Assembly (NCBI RefSeq): GCF_004210375.1
Contig: NC_134830.1
Coordinates: 63,359,576 to 63,423,575 of the forward strand
DNA from: Tachypleus tridentatus
Lineage: Eukaryota; Arthropoda; Merostomata; Xiphosura; Limulidae
Direction: 5' to 3'
Length of the DNA: 64,000 nt
Numbering within the stretch: position 1 is the stretch's first letter; the number at the start of each line of letters is the position of its first letter. The notes below the pieces were generated by a model. The model did no database searches, was not told where the DNA came from, and saw nothing but the letters and a program-made list of their open reading frames with translations. Of the stretch, positions 32,701 to 39,779 are shown piece by piece. A program made the position numbers and the translations under genes.

Positions 32701-34398
32701 ATAGCAAAGCCACATTGGACTATTTGCTGTGTTCACCAAGAAGAATCGAACCCCTAATTTTAACGTTGTAAATCCGTAGACTTACCATTATCCCATCGGG
32801 ATACTACATAATTGATAATATATGCAAAAAAAAATATGTATCATTACTTGGCAACAAATTAATCCTATTAAAATAAATTGATAATTAATAAAAGTAATTA
32901 GAGCCAGTTTACAATTTTATGTACTTACATATAAATAGGTGATCTCTTAAAATAATATACATATTTGAGAAACACTTAATCAGTTTTTATATTCCAGCTG
33001 CAACTTGTTCATATTTTAATCTGCAAAAGATTTTCAGTCTATATTTTTCTAATTATAATGGGAGTTTGCTCAACAGATTTTGTTGTGTTTTTTTTCTTAA
33101 CCTTAGTCGCACAGTGATAGGTATGCGAACTTACAACGCTAGAAATTGGTTTTAGATACCCGTGATGAGCAGAGAATTGCTGGCCTATTGTATAGTTTTG
33201 TGCTCAATTACAAAAAAAAACTTTTTTTTTTTTACTCTTCCCCCAATGGCGCAGTGATAAGCTGGTTTATAAACTTTACGGATTCAGTCCCTACGGTAGC
33301 CACCAAGCACATACTTACTGTGCAGCCTTGCGCTTAACAAAAACAACCACTGACCATGTTGCATGCTCAAAAGATAAAAACTACTATAACACTGTGCAAC
33401 ATGTAGAGAATAATGTGCCACTATGATACAACTTATTATTTCATGATCTCCAACATCATTGAAGACAAACGAAGCCTAAATAAACAAATAGCTGTACTAA
33501 CAATAAACTATATAACTAAGTTATATGAAGAATATGGTAAATTACCACACTGAACTTGCAATGGCATTTATGGTAAAGACCTCACACAAGATTTATTATG
33601 AAAAGTAGCTTTCTGTGTCAATACATCTGTAACTTTCTAATATAATGTTTTTATAAAAGTAATGAACTTACCTTCTTAAGTATAAAACGTTGAATTAAAA
33701 GAAACAGCAAGACGGAAACTATTCCAGACATAATTGGAGAAATAAACCAGGAAGCCACTGGAACAGACAATGAAGTTTATTTCAAATAACAATTAGCACT
33801 AAATAAAAAGAAATACTTCTGCAACAGCAGTTTGCACTTAAGCAAACATTACATGAATTTCATATACCAGGAATGGACAACATCGTGAAGGTCTCCACTC
33901 TAAACCATTATGTCTTTCTCCAGGTTGATGAGGCCCATTAGACGATCACTTCAAGTACAGTATATTTTGTATAAACACGTAGCAAGTAGTGGTAGATCAA
34001 CTTATATTTCTAAATTTGCAAAGTTTTTTTTTCCTTAATGCAAAAGTTTTCTTGCTTATATTCAGGGTTTTTATACAATGGTGAAAAAGAGAAAAGTCAA
34101 ATCGAAATATCTTTAATACGCAACCGAACAGTTATTATGAAAAATCTTCTGATTTCACCGAAATAATAAGTACTGTGAGTTATTATATTCCAGACATCAG
34201 TTACACAATTGCATAAAAGCTTTAATATAACAATGAGTAATGGATACAGAGACTTACCAATAAACCCCAGTTGACTCCATTGTATTCCGTGTATTCCTCT
34301 GGCCACCAATGAAAATCCTACTACTGCACCAACGATACTGTGTGTTCCTGAGATAGGGAGACGTAAGAATGTGGCTATGATGTTCCAAGCTGCACTGC
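14460..34398 (-). CDS. SLC20A1/2: SLC20/PiT sodium-dependent phosphate transporter, 3' ten exons
   Basis: This is a plasma-membrane Na+/inorganic phosphate cotransporter (known from the family). CDS join on minus: 34398-34258, 33757-33672, 32564-32468, 30173-30054, 28033-27888, 24984-24921, 21627-21554, 18968-18847, 15259-15074, 14703-14460. That is 1280 coding bases, about 426 residues. Every junction is GT-AG and the phases match across all nine introns. Family marks are [20 protein letters not shown] in the N-terminal half. The C-terminal half has [17 protein letters not shown] and [17 protein letters not shown], the duplicated PiT signatures. The intracellular loop between the halves is about 110 residues, shorter than in vertebrate PiT proteins. 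The N-terminal roughly 130 residues (with the first GANDVANSFGT-type motif) are not found in the window. Vertebrate PiT1 and PiT2 cannot be told apart here. Confidence 0.95.
15074..15259 (-). CDS. SLC20A1/2: SLC20 exon i: central membrane helices of the C-half
   Basis: Encodes [20 protein letters not shown], the conserved [20 protein letters not shown] and then [13 protein letters not shown]. It is very close to vertebrate PiT over its whole length. Acceptor TTCTAG, donor TCAAG|GTAAGTAC. Confidence 0.97.
15300..16170. other. Intron sequence, nothing seen
   Basis: AT-rich intron of the transporter gene. No repeat family from this window and no open frame is recognisable. Confidence 0.6.
16178..16285 (-). 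repeat. SINE-C
   Basis: Read on plus: AAACTACACAATAGGCTATG, TGCTCTGCACACCAC and the head end CTGCAGACATACACACTGTG. The box region is diverged (GTATAGAAACATAG). No TSD is clear. Confidence 0.7.
16590..16670 (-). repeat. SINE-C fragment
   Basis: ATACAATAGACTATCTGTGG with the following TGTGCCTCCC matches the SINE-C body end. The head is largely lost. Confidence 0.4.
16846..17252. mobile_element. Mariner-type MITE, 407 bp, with TIRs and TA duplication
   Basis: Terminal inverted repeats of about 31 bp begin TTGGGTTGAGGAATAATTCG on the left. On the right the reverse complement begins TTAGGTTGAGGAATAATTCG, with one mismatch over the repeat. A TA dinucleotide flanks each side (16844-16845 and 17253-17254). 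The TTAGGTTG start and TA target are typical of mariner elements. No transposase is present. Confidence 0.9.
16925..17071 (-). other. 48-codon ORF inside the MITE
   Basis: Runs from ATG to TGA within the element and reads [20 protein letters not shown], then a Lys/Glu-rich part with helical, coiled-coil-like character ending KIIYQMT. I do not recognise it as transposase. It may be chance, or a host coding piece captured between the TIRs. Confidence 0.25.
17260..18219. other. Intron sequence, nothing seen
   Basis: AT-rich, no open frame, no repeat recognised. Confidence 0.55.
18220..18424 (+). repeat. SINE-A lacking most of the tRNA-like head
   Basis: The first 20 head bases (GGCCCGGCATGGCCAGGTGA) are joined through GTTAAGT directly to GGGAGCGTTATAATT of the body. 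The anticodon and T-arm regions are deleted. The body and AAACAAACAAAC tail are good. Confidence 0.85.
18561..18748. mobile_element. 188-bp palindromic element with 11-bp TSD
   Basis: Two arms of about 75 bp are inverted copies of each other. The left arm includes GGTATGGGTATTAACAC and AGAACAACGTTT. The right arm includes the reverse complement of each. A 35-base centre with AGGTCATCTTC and GAAGAGGACCT lies between. TAAAATCGTAT flanks the element at 18550-18560 and 18749-18759. TSD length is like that of retroposons, while the structure is foldback. A second, split copy is at 47515-47905. Confidence 0.85.
18847..18968 (-). CDS. SLC20A1/2: SLC20 exon h: second PiT signature
   Basis: An acidic lead ([18 protein letters not shown]), possibly a phosphorylation-prone stretch, is followed by [20 protein letters not shown] then DVS. 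The [11 protein letters not shown] motif is the C-terminal family signature and is split by the following intron. Acceptor AAATAG, donor TCAG|GTATTG. Confidence 0.95.
19425..19560 (+). repeat. Old diverged SINE-A
   Basis: CTCGACTCGCAAAC and CCATGGGAGTGTTACAATGT then AACGGTCAATTCTACTATT follow SINE-A order at low identity. The 3' body is lost. Confidence 0.5.
19561..20200. other. Intron sequence, nothing seen
   Basis: AT-rich intron. Short ORFs at 20035-20359 only arise because they read into the SINE head that follows. Confidence 0.55.
20207..20503 (+). repeat. SINE-A, rearranged
   Basis: The head starts CTGGCAGGGCCAGATGG, then CTCGACTCG is followed at once by the body start CCGTGGGGGCGTTATAAAG. 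A second head end (CCTAATCCCCGTCACAACAA) and body start follow. The order suggests a partial internal duplication or fusion of two copies. Confidence 0.8.
21080..21245 (+). repeat. Old diverged SINE-A
   Basis: Readable blocks in SINE-A order: CTGAGGGAGCGTTATAAAAA, CGCTATTCCGTTATGATAAT, CTACACTCCCTCTAATC and a final CCTAGCGAATTTATTCGG. It is a much older copy than most. Confidence 0.55.
21554..21627 (-). CDS. SLC20A1/2: SLC20 exon g: small loop exon
   Basis: Encodes [20 protein letters not shown] then QQDV, hydrophilic loop sequence. The acceptor is CACGTAG and the donor GATGTG|GTACG. Phase fits exons f and h exactly. Confidence 0.8.
21780..21905 (-). repeat. SINE-C-like fragment
   Basis: ACTACATAGTAGACTAAATA, then CATCGTGGGGTATCGAATC with a decayed head. 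Similar order to SINE-C minus copies but weakly kept. Confidence 0.4.
22290..22412 (+). repeat. SINE-B
   Basis: Nearly complete: CTCCCGCTAGTACAGCGGTA, TTTACAACGCTAAAATC, then the body and CTATAAGAAAACACATAC. Possible imperfect TSD, ATTTGCTAAGG (22279-22289) against ATTTGTTAGG (22425-22434). Confidence 0.85.
22752..22880 (+). repeat. SINE-C
   Basis: GCCCACAGTGACACAGTGAT, CTGCGGACTCACACCACT, box GGGTTTCCATACCC, then GATAGCTCATTTTGTA and AATTCTAAACAAAAAC. The short TATTGAG flanks on both sides may be the TSD. Confidence 0.75.
23423..23800 (-). pseudogene. Reverse transcriptase fragment of a CR1-like LINE
   Basis: The minus-strand frame reads [20 protein letters not shown] then DIEVL, which contains the FADD catalytic box of non-LTR RT. 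It continues [12 protein letters not shown], a stop, then [20 protein letters not shown] and [18 protein letters not shown]. This order (FADD, WANKW, K.LHIG, L.V..EKDLG) is characteristic of LINE RT thumb sequence. It is only about 125 codons with a stop inside, a dead fragment in a transporter intron. Confidence 0.75.
23799..23957. repeat. Interspersed repeat R, copy 1
   Basis: About 157 bp, repeated with high identity at 26787-27072. Shared blocks include GAGTTGCCTTTC, CTCGGTAG, TGCAGCTTACACTTGATACC and TTAAGTTGGGAAATTTCGC. It directly abuts the RT fragment, so it may be part of that LINE or a separate element. No TIR is seen. Confidence 0.75.
23998..24262 (+). repeat. SINE-A
   Basis: GCATGGCCTAGCGTGTTAAG, loop CTCGTAA, box GGGTTCGCATCCCCG, full body and the tail AAATTAAAAAACAAAAG. 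Well preserved. No TSD found. Confidence 0.9.
24921..24984 (-). CDS. SLC20A1/2: SLC20 exon f: small loop exon
   Basis: Sixty-four bases encoding [20 protein letters not shown] then K. It begins in phase 0 after exon e and ends with one base that completes a GAC codon with exon g. Acceptor CTTCTAG, donor AAAGG|GTAAG. Confidence 0.8.
25445..25700 (+). repeat. Old diverged SINE-A-like copy
   Basis: Weak tRNA-like start (CCTCCGGCGATGACTGCTCG), then body blocks in the right order: GAGAGTGACAGTAAAATTC, GGAGATGGTTGCTATTGACA, and the end CTCGAGTGGTTTTGCGCAAA. Confidence 0.5.
25700..26786. other. Intron sequence, nothing seen
   Basis: AT-rich, with a short TATATA run near 26390. No gene or family repeat recognised. 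Confidence 0.5.
26787..27072. repeat. Interspersed repeat R, copy 2 (split by SINE-B)
   Basis: The second copy of the repeat at 23799-23957. It is interrupted after ACTCGGTAGATGGCGATTAAAG read in two parts by SINE-B and then resumes AATAAAATTAATGCAGC. Comparison with copy 1 shows the uninterrupted state. Confidence 0.85.
26852..26972 (-). repeat. SINE-B nested in repeat R, 11-bp TSD
   Basis: Complete copy: TTTTTCGTATAGCAAAGCCA, GGGGAATCGAACCCC, CGCTGTACTAGCGGGG. GGCGATTAAAG flanks it perfectly at 26841-26851 and 26973-26983. It is therefore younger than repeat R. Confidence 0.95.
27465..27690 (+). repeat. Two decayed tRNA-like SINE heads
   Basis: The first (27465-27570) has CCGTGGTAAGCAATTGGTAC, TTACAAAGCTAAAAAAC and a GGGGTTCTCC box, and looks B/C-like. 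The second (27590-27690) has GTGTCTAGGACATTCGACTC and GTCTGAGGTCACGAGATTC, and looks like an A head. Neither has a full body. They create a spurious 93-codon ORF. Confidence 0.4.
27888..28033 (-). CDS. SLC20A1/2: SLC20 exon e: start of intracellular loop
   Basis: A hydrophilic stretch rich in Ser, Asn, Asp and Glu ([20 protein letters not shown] near the start, LVEEEK at the end). Loop sequence is poorly conserved in the family, so support comes from frame and splice phase rather than similarity. Acceptor ATGTAG, donor AAAAG|GTCAGTC. Confidence 0.85.
28040..29000. other. Intron sequence, nothing seen
   Basis: Between exon e and the SINE-B at 29003. AT-rich with no recognisable repeat. Confidence 0.55.
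29003..29125 (-). repeat. SINE-B
   Basis: GTTTTCTTACAACAAAGCC, CCACCGATAGAAATCGAACC, TTACAAATCCGAAAAC and CTTACCGTGGGA. Complete but more diverged than the 26852 copy. No TSD found. Confidence 0.75.
29307..29578 (-). repeat. SINE-A, 10-bp TSD
   Basis: Full body and head. CAACATGAAA occurs at 29297-29306 and 29579-29588. Box region GATTCGAACCCGCGACC read on plus. Confidence 0.92.
29600..30050. other. Intron sequence, nothing seen
   Basis: AT-rich run up to exon d. No feature recognised. Confidence 0.55.
30054..30173 (-). CDS. SLC20A1/2: SLC20 exon d: membrane helix before the loop
   Basis: Encodes [19 protein letters not shown] and on through [20 protein letters not shown]. This corresponds to the family FDKLPLWG helix and the basic PRMKRKI cytoplasmic edge. 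Acceptor TTTTTTTCAG, donor CATG|GTAAGTTAAC. Confidence 0.95.
30430..30705 (-). other. Unassigned 91-codon ORF in SLC20 intron c-d
   Basis: A less AT-rich open frame with a protein-like amino-acid mix, including four Cys, one part of which reads [20 protein letters not shown]. It ends in a stop at YSH. Exons c and d join in frame without it, so it is not a constitutive SLC20 exon. It could be an alternative terminal exon, a retroposed coding fragment or chance. No family recognised. Confidence 0.3.
30961..31214 (-). repeat. SINE-A, 9-bp TSD, small head deletion
   Basis: AGTTGATGA flanks it at 30952-30960 and 31215-31223. The head lacks about 20 bases between GGGGATTCGAG and TCAAGTGCC, removing the anticodon-like loop. 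Confidence 0.92.
31225..32460. other. Intron sequence, nothing seen
   Basis: AT-rich, one 71-codon ORF (31460-31675, minus) without motifs. No family repeat. Confidence 0.5.
32468..32564 (-). CDS. SLC20A1/2: SLC20 exon c: membrane helix and extracellular turn
   Basis: Encodes [20 protein letters not shown] and then VVHEGPS, matching the RALPVFYACTVGINLFS region of the family. Acceptor TTTGCAG, donor AGCG|GTAAGTAC. Confidence 0.93.
32686..32806 (-). repeat. SINE-B
   Basis: GTGTTTTCCTTATAGCAAAG, AAGAATCGAACCCC, CGTTGTAAATCCGTAGAC and ATTATCCCATCGGGA. Complete. No certain TSD. Confidence 0.85.
33105..33345 (+). repeat. Two SINE-C copies in tandem
   Basis: The first (33105-33218) reads GTCGCACAGTGATAGGTATG, TTACAACGCTAGAAATTGG, GATACCCGTGATGAGCAGAG. 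The second (33238-33345) reads CCCAATGGCGCAGTGATAAG, with decayed middle, ending CCTTGCGCTTAACAAAAAC. An A/T-rich spacer lies between, so the second may have landed in the first copy's tail. Confidence 0.65.
33672..33757 (-). CDS. SLC20A1/2: SLC20 exon b: membrane helix
   Basis: Encodes [19 protein letters not shown] and then LIQRFILKK, a hydrophobic span ending in a basic cytoplasmic edge. It aligns with the MSWFVSPLLSG region of vertebrate PiT. Acceptor TTCCAG, donor AAG|GTAAGTTC. Confidence 0.95.
34258..34398 (-). CDS. SLC20A1/2: SLC20 exon a (first seen): first PiT signature
   Basis: Encodes [14 protein letters not shown] then [19 protein letters not shown] and IQWSQLGFI, a membrane region of the N-terminal half. 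The acceptor is AATGCAG and the donor G|GTAAGTCTC. It starts two bases into a codon and ends with one base of the next. Confidence 0.95.
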
Positions 34399-34562
34399 CT
34401 GCATTAAATAAAGTTAGTATGAGAGTTTTAATTGGAGTTCTAATAAAGCTCCCTTTATGTTTCTTTCTTGTCATTATTGAATGTTGCTAATCGTAAGAGG
34501 TGCTTATGTTTTTGAAACTCTAAATTTCAAGATATTGAAGCGCAAGGATATAAATTAGTTGT

Positions 34563-34821
34563 TTGTTTTGAATTTCGCGCAAAGCTACACGAGGGCTATC
34601 TGCGCTAGCCGTCCCCAATTTGGCAGATGTAAGGCAGCTAGTCACCACTACCCACCGCTAACTCTTGGGCTACTCTTTCACCAACGAATAGTGGGATTGA
34701 CCGTGACATTATAACTCCCCCCACGGCCGATAGGGCGAGTATGTTTGGTGCGACGGGGATTCGAAGCCGCCACCCTCATATTACAAGTCGAACGCCTTAA
34801 CCCACCTGGCCATTCCCGGCC
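34563..34821 (-). repeat. SINE-A, perfect 12-bp TSD
   Basis: TAAATTAGTTGT at 34551-34562 and 34822-34833. The middle has lost the TGTAAGACTAGAGGGA-type segment (reads GCAGATGTAAGGCAGC). It lies just upstream of the first transporter exon seen. Confidence 0.95.
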
Positions 34822-34939
34822 TAAATTAGTTGTATACAAGCTGTTGTAAATCGGAAGATATTGATTTAGTGTTCTGATTACTAATACTAAGGCGTAGCTG
34901 TCATTGACTAGAAAATAAAAAAATATACATATATATCCG

Positions 34940-35035
34940 CTAGGAAAGACATTTACAACACTGAAATCAAGGATTCGATATCACTCGGTGAACACAGAAG
35001 ACAACCAGATGTGGCTTTGCTATAAGAAACACATA
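34940..35035 (+). repeat. SINE-B, 5'-truncated
   Basis: Starts within the head at GGAAAGACATTTACAACACT, keeps GGATTCGATATCACTCGGTG and ends GCTATAAGAAACACATA. Confidence 0.65.
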
Positions 35036-35275
35036 AAAATATACTTAGTCACTTTCTATATAGGAAGAAAGTTTGAAAAAGGAAAGAGTTTGGTAAAAAT
35101 TACAAAACAAAATCATGCGAAAAACTTGGAACTCGATATGTTAATGCACAGTTGCAACATATTTCTCGAAAAAAAATGAAAATTTTTCCAGATCAGTAGA
35201 CACACCAAACAATATAACATTATCTGATAAAATGTAGAATCATAAAGGTATGACTCATTGTGGCTTCAGGTTTAG

Positions 35276-35554
35276 TTATCTATTCCTTTGTAGAAGTTTA
35301 CTTTTTATTAAACATTTGTTTATCCTCATATCTACTTTAAATGATGAATACAGAGGATGAATCTTTTCATTTAATCTAGATCCTATCAAACAGTTAACCG
35401 AATGGAACTGACGTGATCCTTTAATTAACTTAGGAACTCTGATATGTAGTAATTTAAATTTTAACAGCAAAACACTTCCCACTGGCCTAGATTTATATTC
35501 CAGAGTCCATAAAGAATCACAAGTAAATATGGAAATCAAGAAAAGGTTAAACAA
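35276..35554 (-). other. Unassigned 92-codon ORF
   Basis: Open frame with mixed composition and a basic C-terminal part (SRLNEKIHPLYSSFKVDMRI). No motif, splice context or similarity that I recognise. It sits upstream of the visible SLC20 exons but does not resemble PiT N-terminal sequence. Confidence 0.2.
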
Positions 35555-35781
35555 AACTCAAAACTGCAACAACAGTAACATGAAAAATAAACGTAGGGAA
35601 GTCGTGTTTAAGTAACAACAGAATAATGATTTTAAGACAGTGCGATCAAACTGTCTTGTATTACTCATTATATAAAGATTAGATTGTACGCAAAAGTGAC
35701 TAGAAGCTTAAGTCAAAAGAAAATCACAAACTTCACATGACTTCTCAGGGACATATCCGGGATACCTGAGGTTATTTACAC

Positions 35782-35994
35782 TTGTATTCCTGTAGGCAGG
35801 ACTGTGATGAAGTATATAAAAGGTTGAAAATACCCATAAAAGAGTTTTTCTGTAAAGATATATTATGGTCGATTAAAATCCCACCACAGGTTTTCGATGG
35901 AATAACTTTTATAGGCATGACTCTTAAGCTCTGCAGTGTATCAGTGAACAGTGATTTATATAAATTAATTCTAGGAGTTGCTTCAAGATCCTGA
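35782..35994 (+). other. Unassigned 70-codon ORF
   Basis: Reads in part KIPIKEFFCKDILWSIKIPP. It is not recognised and no flanking structure supports a gene. Confidence 0.15.
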
Positions 35995-36067
35995 TTTTAA
36001 CTGTTAACTGAACAAATTTCTTAATATAAAAAATTGATAGTTCTTACTCTGACAATCTTTCTTTGTT

Positions 36068-36297
36068 AGGCCCAGCACGGACAGATGGTTAGGGTGCTCG
36101 ACTCGTAACATGTTCGCCCTTTCAGCCGTGGTGGCGTTATAACGTCACGATCAATCCCACTACTCGTTGGTAAAAGAGTAGCCTAAAAATTGGCGGTGGG
36201 TAGTGATGACTAGCTGGCATCCCTCTAGTCTTACACTAATAAATCAGGGATGGCTAGCGCATATAATTCTCATGTAGCTTGGCGCGAAATTTATAAA
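36068..36297 (+). repeat. SINE-A, T-arm region deleted, fused to a LINE
   Basis: CTCGACTCGTAAC is joined directly to ATGTTCGCCCTTTCAGCC, so the box and the 3' head end are missing. The tail runs into jockey-like LINE sequence at about 36298 with no TSD between them. Confidence 0.85.
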
Positions 36298-37875
36298 CAA
36301 GCAAAAGAAATTATAATAATGTTTTTTCAAGGAAAGCCAGCGAATAAACCAAACAACTACCGCCCAATTAGCCTAACCAGCTGTATCGGCAAAAGTTTAG
36401 AAAGAATAATTAGTAATCATCTATCTATATACCTAGAAGTAAATTCAAAACGGATTTAGAATATGCAGACAAACTACAGACCACCTAATGAGACTAACAG
36501 AATCAATTACAGACAGCTTCAAAAAAAACGAATGAACTGTAGCTTGTTTTCTCGACATTGGGAAAGCATTTGACACAGTGTGGCATAACGGATTATGTCA
36601 TCGGTTAAAGGAAATGGCTTTACCCCAGGGAATTATTCGCTGGCTATCCAACTTCCTGGAAAACAGAACGTGAAAAGTAGATGTGAATGGGGCCCACTCA
36701 AGGTCCTTTACACTCAAGGCAGGAATCCCGCGGGGAGGGGTAGTTATTCCTATATTATTTATCATGTATGTAAGTAATATGTCACTGTCGGACCTAAACT
36801 TAGGTTTTACATCACAATTTGCTGACGATGTAGCGGTCTGGAAAAGTACCCTCACTCCTTTAATTGCAGCAACAAACCTCCAACCAGTCCTGAATAATTT
36901 AGAATAATACTGCCAGGAATATAGAATAAAAATCAATATTTCGAAAACCCAAGTAATATTATTCAGCAGATTAAATAAACTGATAAAAGATCCATTCAAG
37001 CTATACAGAATGGATCACTTTTACTGACTGCTACTTCTGCAAAATTTCTAAGTTTAACCTATGATACAAAATTAACGCGGACACAGCATACAAACAATAT
37101 CCTGATAAGAATCTGGAAAAGAGCAAATTATGCAAGTCTTTCAGGTAAAAACCAAGGAACATCACCAGACAATATAATAAAAATCTACAAAACATACATT
37201 AGACCCATAATAGACTACGCATCTCCTGCGTGGATAAACATATCGTTCAAACAATTACAGAAACTACGAATAATACAAAATTCAGTTTTAACTTCAGCAT
37301 ATAAAGTACCACGTAGCACTTGATCCACATTCATGCACAAGTATGCAAACATAGAAACAATATCTGAAAGACACTTGCATAATGCACTTAACTATTTTAA
37401 TAAGAATTGGCAAAAAAATGACAATGAGTGATTCGACAGATACTATGTGCATGATGAACATAGTCCTAAGTGCCTCTCTCCTATAAATGTATATTTAAGA
37501 AATATGAAATAAGCTGCTCACCACGCACTAGACACTTAAAACTAGTTTTATTTTATCATTATTTTCTATATAAGGAAAAGAAAAAAAAAACGAAAGAAAA
37601 AACGAAAAAAAGAAAAGGAGGAAAAAATAAAAGAATAAAATAAAAAAGGAAGATTAGGAGAAAAAAAAAAAACACTTTTCACGACCATACATGGACACTG
37701 TCCTGAAGCGGGCCTGAGTACGGTGTCATACTCTGGCCCAAAGTTATACCAAATACCACATCCAAGTATAGACGCCATCAAAGTACAGGAAGGAGGAAGA
37801 GGTCTAGTGCACCTAACCCTTCAGGGTATTCCACATAATTACCCAAATACCAACAGAGAGGAAGCTCGAATAATG
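36298..37875 (+). mobile_element. Jockey-like LINE, 5'-truncated copy 1 (RT to 3' end)
   Basis: Opens in the RT domain with GKPANKPNNYRPISLTSC, nearly the same as the copy at 61485-62156. It continues through a broken WLSNFLENRT, GIPRGGVVIPILFIMYVSNM and QFADDVAVWKSTLTP, the FADD box. Many stops follow in the thumb and C-terminal parts. The 3' UTR from about 37560 holds a purine-rich tract, a GTCCTGAAGCGGGCCTGAG segment and AGGAAGAGGTCTAGTGCACC. It is dead but only moderately diverged. Confidence 0.9.
37573..37672 (+). repeat. Purine-rich (A/G) tract in LINE 3' UTR
   Basis: About 100 bases almost entirely A and G (runs such as AAAAGAAAAGGAGG). The homologous place in copy 2 is much shorter (near 38195-38215), so the tract is expanded here. 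Confidence 0.8.
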
Positions 37876-38575
37876 TTTTTTTCATTATTATAACAATTAT
37901 GCGTGGATAAACGCAAGTAAAAAACTACTTCAAACAAAACTACAAACAATACAAAATACATTACTCACAACAGCTTATAAAGTACCCAGAACAACATCAT
38001 CAAAATTCATGCATAAGTACGCACACATAGAAACAATAGCAGATAGACTCCTACATAGTACAATAAATTATTTTTTTTAAATTGGAGAAAAAATGAACTG
38101 GTAAGCGAACTTGACAGAAACTGTAGACATAATGAGGATAGACCTAAACATCTTTCCCCAGTGAATATATATTTTCTAAATAAATAAATTAAAAGGAAAA
38201 AAAAAGGCTACCTATAAACTAGACTCCACATTATTTTAGGGGTTAATTATTAAACATTGAAAAGGTTTTTTTATGTAAATGTTTTATAATTAATACCTAA
38301 CTAATTAAAGTGCAAATAATTATGGAACTATAAAGAGAAATTATTTATTCGCATCAAGTGTATGTGTAGATAGTGCATGGACATTGCCCTGAAAGGGTCC
38401 TGAGTAAGTGCGGGTTACTCTGACCCTCGTGTACAATATATAAATACACTTGACAGTTGCAAGACAAAAATTTAAAGGAAGAAGGAAAAGGTTAATGAAA
38501 CCTGACCCTCCTGGGTATATAAACATCAACACCCAAATACCCATACAGAAAGAGAGAATAATATTTTTATTAAGT
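37876..38575 (+). mobile_element. Jockey-like LINE, 5'-truncated copy 2 (3' end only)
   Basis: Begins in the C-terminal part of ORF2: AWINASKKLLQTKLQTIQNT, TAYKVPRTTSSKFMHKYAH, IETIADRLLHSTINYF. It then has the same 3' UTR (GGACATTGCCCTGAAAGGG, AGGAAGAAGGAAAAGG, ACCTGACCCTCCTGG). It sits head-to-tail right behind copy 1 and so is a separate event or a duplication of the 3' end. Confidence 0.85.
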
Positions 38576-39394
38576 TTCTCATAGACCTGAGCACAGACAC
38601 GCCTCCATGGATTCTTAACCGGGATATAATTGGGAGTAATGACGCATATAATGGGGACATATCTAAAATAACATTAATGAAAGTCATCAGTCTGGAGTTC
38701 TAACGACATTTCAGGGAGTCGCCCCTCCTTCCAATAGGATCGATCCTCCTTGGGTTCAAATTATTCAGCCTTAGAGTACTGTTATGGATCACATATATAG
38801 AACAAAATATAAAACCTTTGCTTTGGCGTCGAAAAGTGTGCTTTAACCACGCCCGAGCTTGGAATTGTATACCTACATAAAGAAAGTTTAACACTTTTCT
38901 TGTTTTTAATTTCTCAAAGTTTACTGGTTTTAGATAGGTAGTGAAATATTAAAATGTGGGCACCTTTTTTTTTATTATTATTCTGTATCTAAAAGTCAAA
39001 CATGCACCGGAAGAATTGCTTGTCTGTAAATTTGGCAATCATATCCAATATAAAATTCGAAATAAGCCTAATAAGATAAAATATCCAATCTAAGTCTGTT
39101 CATATAATTCTTAACTTCGATTGTATTATGATTAGCAATCAAAATAACGTCATATAGAAATCACTTGAAATGTGAACCTATCTTTAAAAAAAAACATGTG
39201 CTTAAGCTTTAAAGTTTGTTTTACTACAATGTAATGATATGTTTTATCAAATGATAAATAACGAAAGTGTATAAAGTCAACAAATTCATTCATGAATTCT
39301 GAAGACAGCGTCTATGATATAAAAAACCATAGCCCACAAGAAACTATAACTTTTGATTGTGGAATGCATTTTGAGTAAACGTTTGCTTAAAATG
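38576..39394. other. Unassigned, with a GC-richer patch
   Basis: 38580-38890 is less AT-rich than its surroundings and holds a 64-codon minus-strand ORF (38700-38894) that I do not recognise. It may be decayed mobile-element sequence. The rest is AT-rich. Confidence 0.35.
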
Positions 39395-39654
39395 CTTATT
39401 TGTTTGTTTTGAATTTCGCGCAAAGCTACACTAGGGCTATCTGTGTTAGCCGTCCTTAATTTAGCAGTGTAAGACAAGAGGGAAGGCAGCTAGTTATCAC
39501 TACCAACCGCCAACTGTTGGATTACTCTTTTACTAACGAATGGTGGATTGACCATCACATTATAACGCCCCCACGGCTAAAAGAACGAGCATGTTTGGTG
39601 TGACGGGGATTTGATCCCGCGACCTTCAGTTTACGAGTGGAATGCCTTAACCAC
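39395..39654 (-). repeat. SINE-A
   Basis: Complete body and head with GATTTGATCCCGCGACC in the box region. An imperfect duplication CTTAAAATG / CTTAAAAAATG (39386-39394 and 39655-39665) is probable. Confidence 0.88.
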
Positions 39655-39747
39655 CTTAAAAAATGTTTCAGCGTATACCAAAGCGTGTCTTTGTAATCTA
39701 ACATCTGTGTGCCTAATTTCTCTGAATGTCCAGCTACAAATTACTCT

Positions 39748-39777
39748 GCATATATATATATATATATATATATATAC
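39748..39777. repeat. (AT)n microsatellite
   Basis: An uninterrupted run of about 14 AT units ending ATATACA. Confidence 0.9.
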
Positions 39778-39779
39778 AA

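Noticed and set aside
36598..36999. 133-codon minus-strand ORF
   Set aside because: Antisense of LINE RT containing the FADD box on plus.
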